Positions 30,073 through 32,223 of a stretch of 32,223 nt of DNA are shown here, one piece after another. The stretch's first letter is position 1; every line of letters begins with the position of its first letter. Origin of the DNA: a virus; the IMG/VR virus record IMGVR_UViG_3300042691_009100, positions 1 to 32,223 of that record. One strand, given 5' to 3'. Both the position numbers and the translations under genes were made by a program. The notes beneath the pieces were generated by a model, which was given only the letters and a program-made list of their open reading frames with translations, had not been told where the DNA came from and ran no database searches.

Positions 30073-30363
30073 ATGAAACGATACACCAGCCGCATCGCAG
30101 TCGGAACCATGATCGCAGGACAAGCAGCCGCCGACCTCAAAGTAGGCGACTTCCTCATGTGGAACTACGGCTACATCACCGAGATCGTCGCGATCACACC
30201 CAAAGGCAAGACCCAGATGATCGTCACCGAACGCGACCTCGGCATGGGTGGCAAGAAGCCCAGCGGTAAGGATTACAGCCGCACACTGAAGCGCAGCACC
30301 ACCGTCGTCCGTGTCGAGCCGACCGAGCGTGGTCACTTCCGCAACGCCAACATCAGCCTGTAA
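30073..30363 (+). CDS. Small hypothetical protein of the late-window early-type block
   Basis: This 96-residue protein begins MKRYTSRIAVGTMIAGQAAA and is strand-rich: LKVGDFLMWNYGYITEIVAI, PKGKTQMIVTERDL, then KRSTTVVRVEPTE. The pattern V..GD......GY..EI..I.P.GKT recalls small barrel-like proteins of actinobacterial phages without known function. ATG 30073 follows AAGGAGACC. The in-frame ATG 30049 would add MDNKETTT. Confidence 0.65.
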   Translation: MKRYTSRIAVGTMIAGQAAADLKVGDFLMWNYGYITEIVAITPKGKTQMIVTERDLGMGGKKPSGKDYSRTLKRSTTVVRVEPTERGHFRNANISL

Positions 30364-30423
30364 GAGAATGCTTGACACGATAGACTTGGTAGTGGTAAGA
30401 TAGAGATATGGACAACAAGGAGA
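30364..30423. repeat. 60-nt perfect direct repeat, copy 2 (contains promoter P5)
   Basis: This is identical to 30005-30064, exactly 359 nt downstream. Together the two copies flank the gene at 30073-30363, so recombination between them would remove one gene and one promoter cleanly. Confidence 0.9.
30372..30401 (+). promoter_or_regulatory. Promoter P5 (repeated type)
   Basis: TTGACA lies at 30372-30377 and TAAGAT at 30396-30401, 18 nt apart, with TGG before the -10. The in-frame ATG pair is at 30408 and 30432. Confidence 0.85.
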
Positions 30424-30431
30424 TCACCAAC

Positions 30432-30677
30432 ATGGACAACAGCATCGAAGCCCAGGAACGTTGGAGCCGCCAAACCATCAAAGCACACAAGATCATCAAA
30501 GTCGTGCTTTTCGGAACCAAAGAGCAAAAGATCACACAAGCACACCTTGACCTGGTCGTTTACTTCCACAACCGCATGAGCAAAACCACCACCTACTGGA
30601 ACGGTTCACGTCACGCAGTCTACGCAGCCAGGGCTATCGACAAGATGACCAAGCAACTCGCCGCCACCAACAAGTAA
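30432..30677 (+). CDS. Small helical hypothetical protein
   Basis: The 81-residue protein is basic and helical: IEAQERWSRQTIKAHKIIKV, then ITQAHLDLVVYFHNRMSK and AARAIDKMTKQLAATNK. No family is recognised. ATG 30432 follows AAGGAGATC. The in-frame ATG 30408 would add MDNKEITN. It is likely an early gene by its promoter type. Confidence 0.65.
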   Translation: MDNSIEAQERWSRQTIKAHKIIKVVLFGTKEQKITQAHLDLVVYFHNRMSKTTTYWNGSRHAVYAARAIDKMTKQLAATNK

Positions 30678-30706
30678 CCAAACCACAACCAACAAAGGAC
30701 AGCAAC

Positions 30707-30922
30707 ATGAAAGACCAACACCTCGAAGAACTAGAGCAACACTACAACAAACTGCGCAAAGCGTTGCGTGCAGCAATCTCAGCGCGACTCGACATCAACG
30801 ACGAGTATGGACTCGACGTTGAAGATGGCGACTTCCTGGAAACGCTGCGCACACTGCTCGGCTCAGTAGTCCAGGAACATGAAGCACTGCGCGAGATGCT
30901 GAACGACGAGGCAAACGTATGA
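30707..30922 (+). CDS. Small acidic helical protein
   Basis: This 71-residue protein reads HLEELEQHYNKLRKALRAAI, then ARLDINDEYGLDVEDGDF and LRTLLGSVVQEHEALREML. It is predicted to form a long helical hairpin and is acidic overall. The function is unknown. AAAGGACAGCAAC gives a good ribosome binding site, and its stop overlaps the next ATG. Confidence 0.65.
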   Translation: MKDQHLEELEQHYNKLRKALRAAISARLDINDEYGLDVEDGDFLETLRTLLGSVVQEHEALREMLNDEANV

Positions 30923-31107
30923 AAGTCATCAACCAGCGACGCTGGGACATCACCTGCGCCATCATCGGATTCATCTTCATCATCGCAGCAACCGCGATCA
31001 GCACGAACAACCCGAACAGCCAACTCGACCCATTCACCATTCTGATCACATTCGGACTGTACCTGCAGTTGCGAGGCTTGAAACGACTAGCACGCAGGAT
31101 GCTATAG
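30919..31107 (+). CDS. Small membrane protein with two membrane helices
   Basis: The 62-residue protein has hydrophobic segments ITCAIIGFIFIIAATAI (residues 11-27) and FTILITFGLYLQLRG (39-53), and a basic end, LKRLARRML. With both ends charged it should be a helical hairpin in the membrane. No family is recognised. ATG 30919 overlaps the previous stop (ATGA). Confidence 0.65.
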   Translation: MKVINQRRWDITCAIIGFIFIIAATAISTNNPNSQLDPFTILITFGLYLQLRGLKRLARRML

Positions 31108-31171
31108 GCTGGGTACAGCACCTCGACGTCGAACGCACAGCGTCCGTCAACCTCACCCGATGAAAGGGAAC

Positions 31172-31702
31172 ATGACTACACTCACGCGCATCGCGCTGGT
31201 CATCTCGTTAGCACTCGGCACGTTCAGCCTCGCCGCCAACGCACAACCAGTAGCAGCACCCAAACCAACCAACACCACAACCGCAACCACCACCACGACT
31301 ACAACCATACCACCACAGCAGTACACCTACGGCGACTGCACGTGGGTAGGAGCAGTGGCGTTGCAGGCTGGATGGGAACAGCACCAACTGCCACGACTCA
31401 CCAGCATCATCGAACGTGAATCTGGGTGCTGTCCGAACGTGCGCGGCGGCGATGTGGTGAACAGCGACTGTGAAGTTGTGCGCGTCGCCACCATGAGCCA
31501 CCGCAGCGACTCTGGACTGTTACAGATCAACGGCGTACACTGGAAACAAGACCACGCCCAATATCACGGTCTGGTGTGTAAGCGCATGGGCGTCTGCACC
31601 CAGGAGCCGCTGCTCGACCCACTCACCAACTTGACCGCAGGACGTCTACTGTTCGATGTTGCAGGCTGGTCACCGTGGAGTTTGAACCACACGAAACCGT
31701 GA
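31172..31702 (+). CDS. Secreted lytic transglycosylase/lysozyme-like protein
   Basis: Numbered from ATG 31172, the 176-residue protein has a signal peptide (TLTRIALVISLALGTFSLAA, with a likely cut after ANA), then a Thr-rich linker of about 20 residues. A catalytic domain of the SLT/lysozyme-like type follows: IIERESGCCPN, with E83-S84 as the expected catalytic Glu and following Ser, SDSGLLQIN (111-119) and an AGRLLFDVAGWSPW end. Four to six cysteines suggest disulfides. It should cut glycan strands outside the cytoplasm. ATG 31172 is preferred to ATG 31160 because GAAAGGG lies between them. Confidence 0.75.
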   Translation: MTTLTRIALVISLALGTFSLAANAQPVAAPKPTNTTTATTTTTTTIPPQQYTYGDCTWVGAVALQAGWEQHQLPRLTSIIERESGCCPNVRGGDVVNSDCEVVRVATMSHRSDSGLLQINGVHWKQDHAQYHGLVCKRMGVCTQEPLLDPLTNLTAGRLLFDVAGWSPWSLNHTKP

Positions 31703-31709
31703 TAAGTGA

Positions 31710-31715
31710 TAAGAT
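31710..31715 (+). promoter_or_regulatory. Possible -10 element (TAAGAT) placed for a leaderless start
   Basis: TAAGAT, with TGA before it, ends 7 nt before ATG 31723. The hexamer is the same as in the five repeated promoters, but no TTGACA lies at the right distance. No Shine-Dalgarno sequence precedes the ATG. Confidence 0.4.
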
Positions 31716-31722
31716 GCTCGTC

Positions 31723-31896
31723 ATGGACGAGCAAACAACGAAACAACTGCGACCGTGTGGAACATATGCGGCAGCACGACGCCACCAGCGGAAGCATGAA
31801 CCCATGTGCACTGCTTGCAAAGCGGCTATCGCCGCAAGACAGCGAGCGTTCTACCACCGTCGCAAAGCGGAACGCGCCACACGTGCCGATTCTTAG
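31723..31896 (+). CDS. Small zinc-finger-like protein
   Basis: The 57-residue protein reads MDEQTTKQLRPCGTYAAARR, then HQRKHEPMCTACKAAIAAR and a basic tail. The pattern CGTY.....H.R..E..C..CK.A is familiar in small actinobacterial phage proteins and predicts one zinc site. Function is unknown, though such genes often sit near HNH endonucleases. ATG 31723 has no ribosome binding site; a -10-like TAAGAT lies 7 nt upstream. Confidence 0.65.
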   Translation: MDEQTTKQLRPCGTYAAARRHQRKHEPMCTACKAAIAARQRAFYHRRKAERATRADS

Positions 31897-32191
31897 ACCT
31901 TGCATCGAATGCAAGCGACTGAATGAGCAGACACGCTGCACAGCGTGCGAACGCAGACATCAAGCAGTTAGGAACATGAGACGTGAGCACTACCGTGGCA
32001 GTTACCGCAAGAACGCTAAACAAGTGCGCGACACAGCAGTGTTGTGTGCGATCTGCGGAAAAGGTGCGAAACCTGGCGACCCATGGACTGCCGACCACCT
32101 CATACCTGGCGACCCACAGTCACCGCTGCGTGCCGCGCACAGGTCGTGTAACTCAAGTCGAGGCGCGCGCACTCACACATCCACACGATGA
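31883..32191 (+). CDS. HNH endonuclease
   Basis: This 102-residue protein starts at GTG 31883, overlapping the previous gene by 14 nt. It has two zinc knuckles, PCIECKRLNEQTRCTACERR and LCAICGKGAKPGDP, then the HNH core WTADHLIPGDP with the D-H pair and a final RAAHRSCNSSRG containing the Asn. Phage HNH proteins of this size often act with the terminase in DNA packaging. If the window closes to a circle, this gene lies about 160 nt before terS. The start codon is uncertain, because no ribosome binding site stands out. Confidence 0.8.
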   Translation: MPILRPCIECKRLNEQTRCTACERRHQAVRNMRREHYRGSYRKNAKQVRDTAVLCAICGKGAKPGDPWTADHLIPGDPQSPLRAAHRSCNSSRGARTHTSTR

Positions 32192-32223
32192 GTCGCTTTT
32201 TCGAGGACGGATAGAAAACAGAA
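32192..32223. other. Right end, non-coding
   Basis: The last 32 nt after the HNH gene contain a run of five T (32198-32202 region) and no reading frame. No sequence of useful length is shared with the first bases of the window, so no terminal repeat is visible. Confidence 0.5.

Noticed and set aside
31706-31882. Extended N-terminus for the HNH protein
   Set aside because: This segment overlaps the zinc-finger-like gene at 31723-31896 in another frame and looks like its out-of-frame translation. The HNH-type sequence begins after GTG 31883.

Overview
The window reads as a nearly complete, possibly complete, genome of a small tailed phage (siphovirus-type) infecting Actinomycetota. Every credible gene lies on the + strand, genes are tightly packed with many ATGA/TGATG/GTGA overlaps, and there is no tRNA, rRNA, integrase or recognisable immunity repressor. 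A WhiB-like Fe-S regulator (26288-26728), a family restricted to Actinomycetota and their phages, is the best host clue. A tail-associated protein at 15871-16128 resembles small proteins common in aquatic phages, so an aquatic actinobacterial host is plausible; that part is inference.

Layout. 1-128: non-coding left end with phased short repeats, just before the terminase genes. 129-8564: packaging and head genes (terS, terL, small membrane protein, portal, a HAD-domain/prohead-protease fusion, HK97-type major capsid protein, connectors, tail tube). 8597-13406: tail assembly chaperones with a -1 frameshift, tape measure and distal tail protein. 13422-16128: small structural proteins and two tandem glycine-rich, adhesin-like proteins. 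16359-17521: lysis cassette (two-TM proteins, M15-type peptidase endolysin, TM/coiled-coil protein). 17532-19058: metallophosphoesterase and small proteins. 19093-21522: early-type region driven by repeated promoters. 21536-24053: nucleotide metabolism (PurZ, a MazG-like protein, and a nucleoside deoxyribosyltransferase-like/dUTPase fusion). 24223-29946: replication and recombination (RecB/Cas4-like nuclease, OB-fold-like protein, WhiB, resolvase-like nuclease, primase-polymerase/helicase). 30005-32223: more repeated promoters, small proteins, a secreted lytic transglycosylase and an HNH endonuclease. The HNH gene at the right end and terS/terL at the left end would be adjacent on a circle, as HNH and terminase genes often are in phages.

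The most interesting system is the purine branch. The protein at 21536-22663 is an adenylosuccinate-synthetase homologue with Ser where PurA has its catalytic Asp13, the signature of PurZ, which makes the precursor of 2-aminoadenine (Z) from dGMP. A MazG-like gene follows at once and could supply dGMP from dGTP. The only polymerase-like protein visible is an archaeo-eukaryotic primase-polymerase fused to a RepA-like helicase, a combination recalling cyanophage S-2L. No DatZ (HD-domain dATPase) and no PolA/DpoZ is visible, so if the DNA is Z-modified, dATP exclusion must work differently or be encoded outside the window.

The second distinctive feature is regulatory. Five promoter cassettes share one geometry: TTGACA, 18 nt, TAAGAT preceded by TGG, 6 nt, ATG, and 24 nt later an in-frame second ATG with its own Shine-Dalgarno sequence. 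The first ATG sits where transcription should begin, which suggests leaderless translation with a second leadered start.
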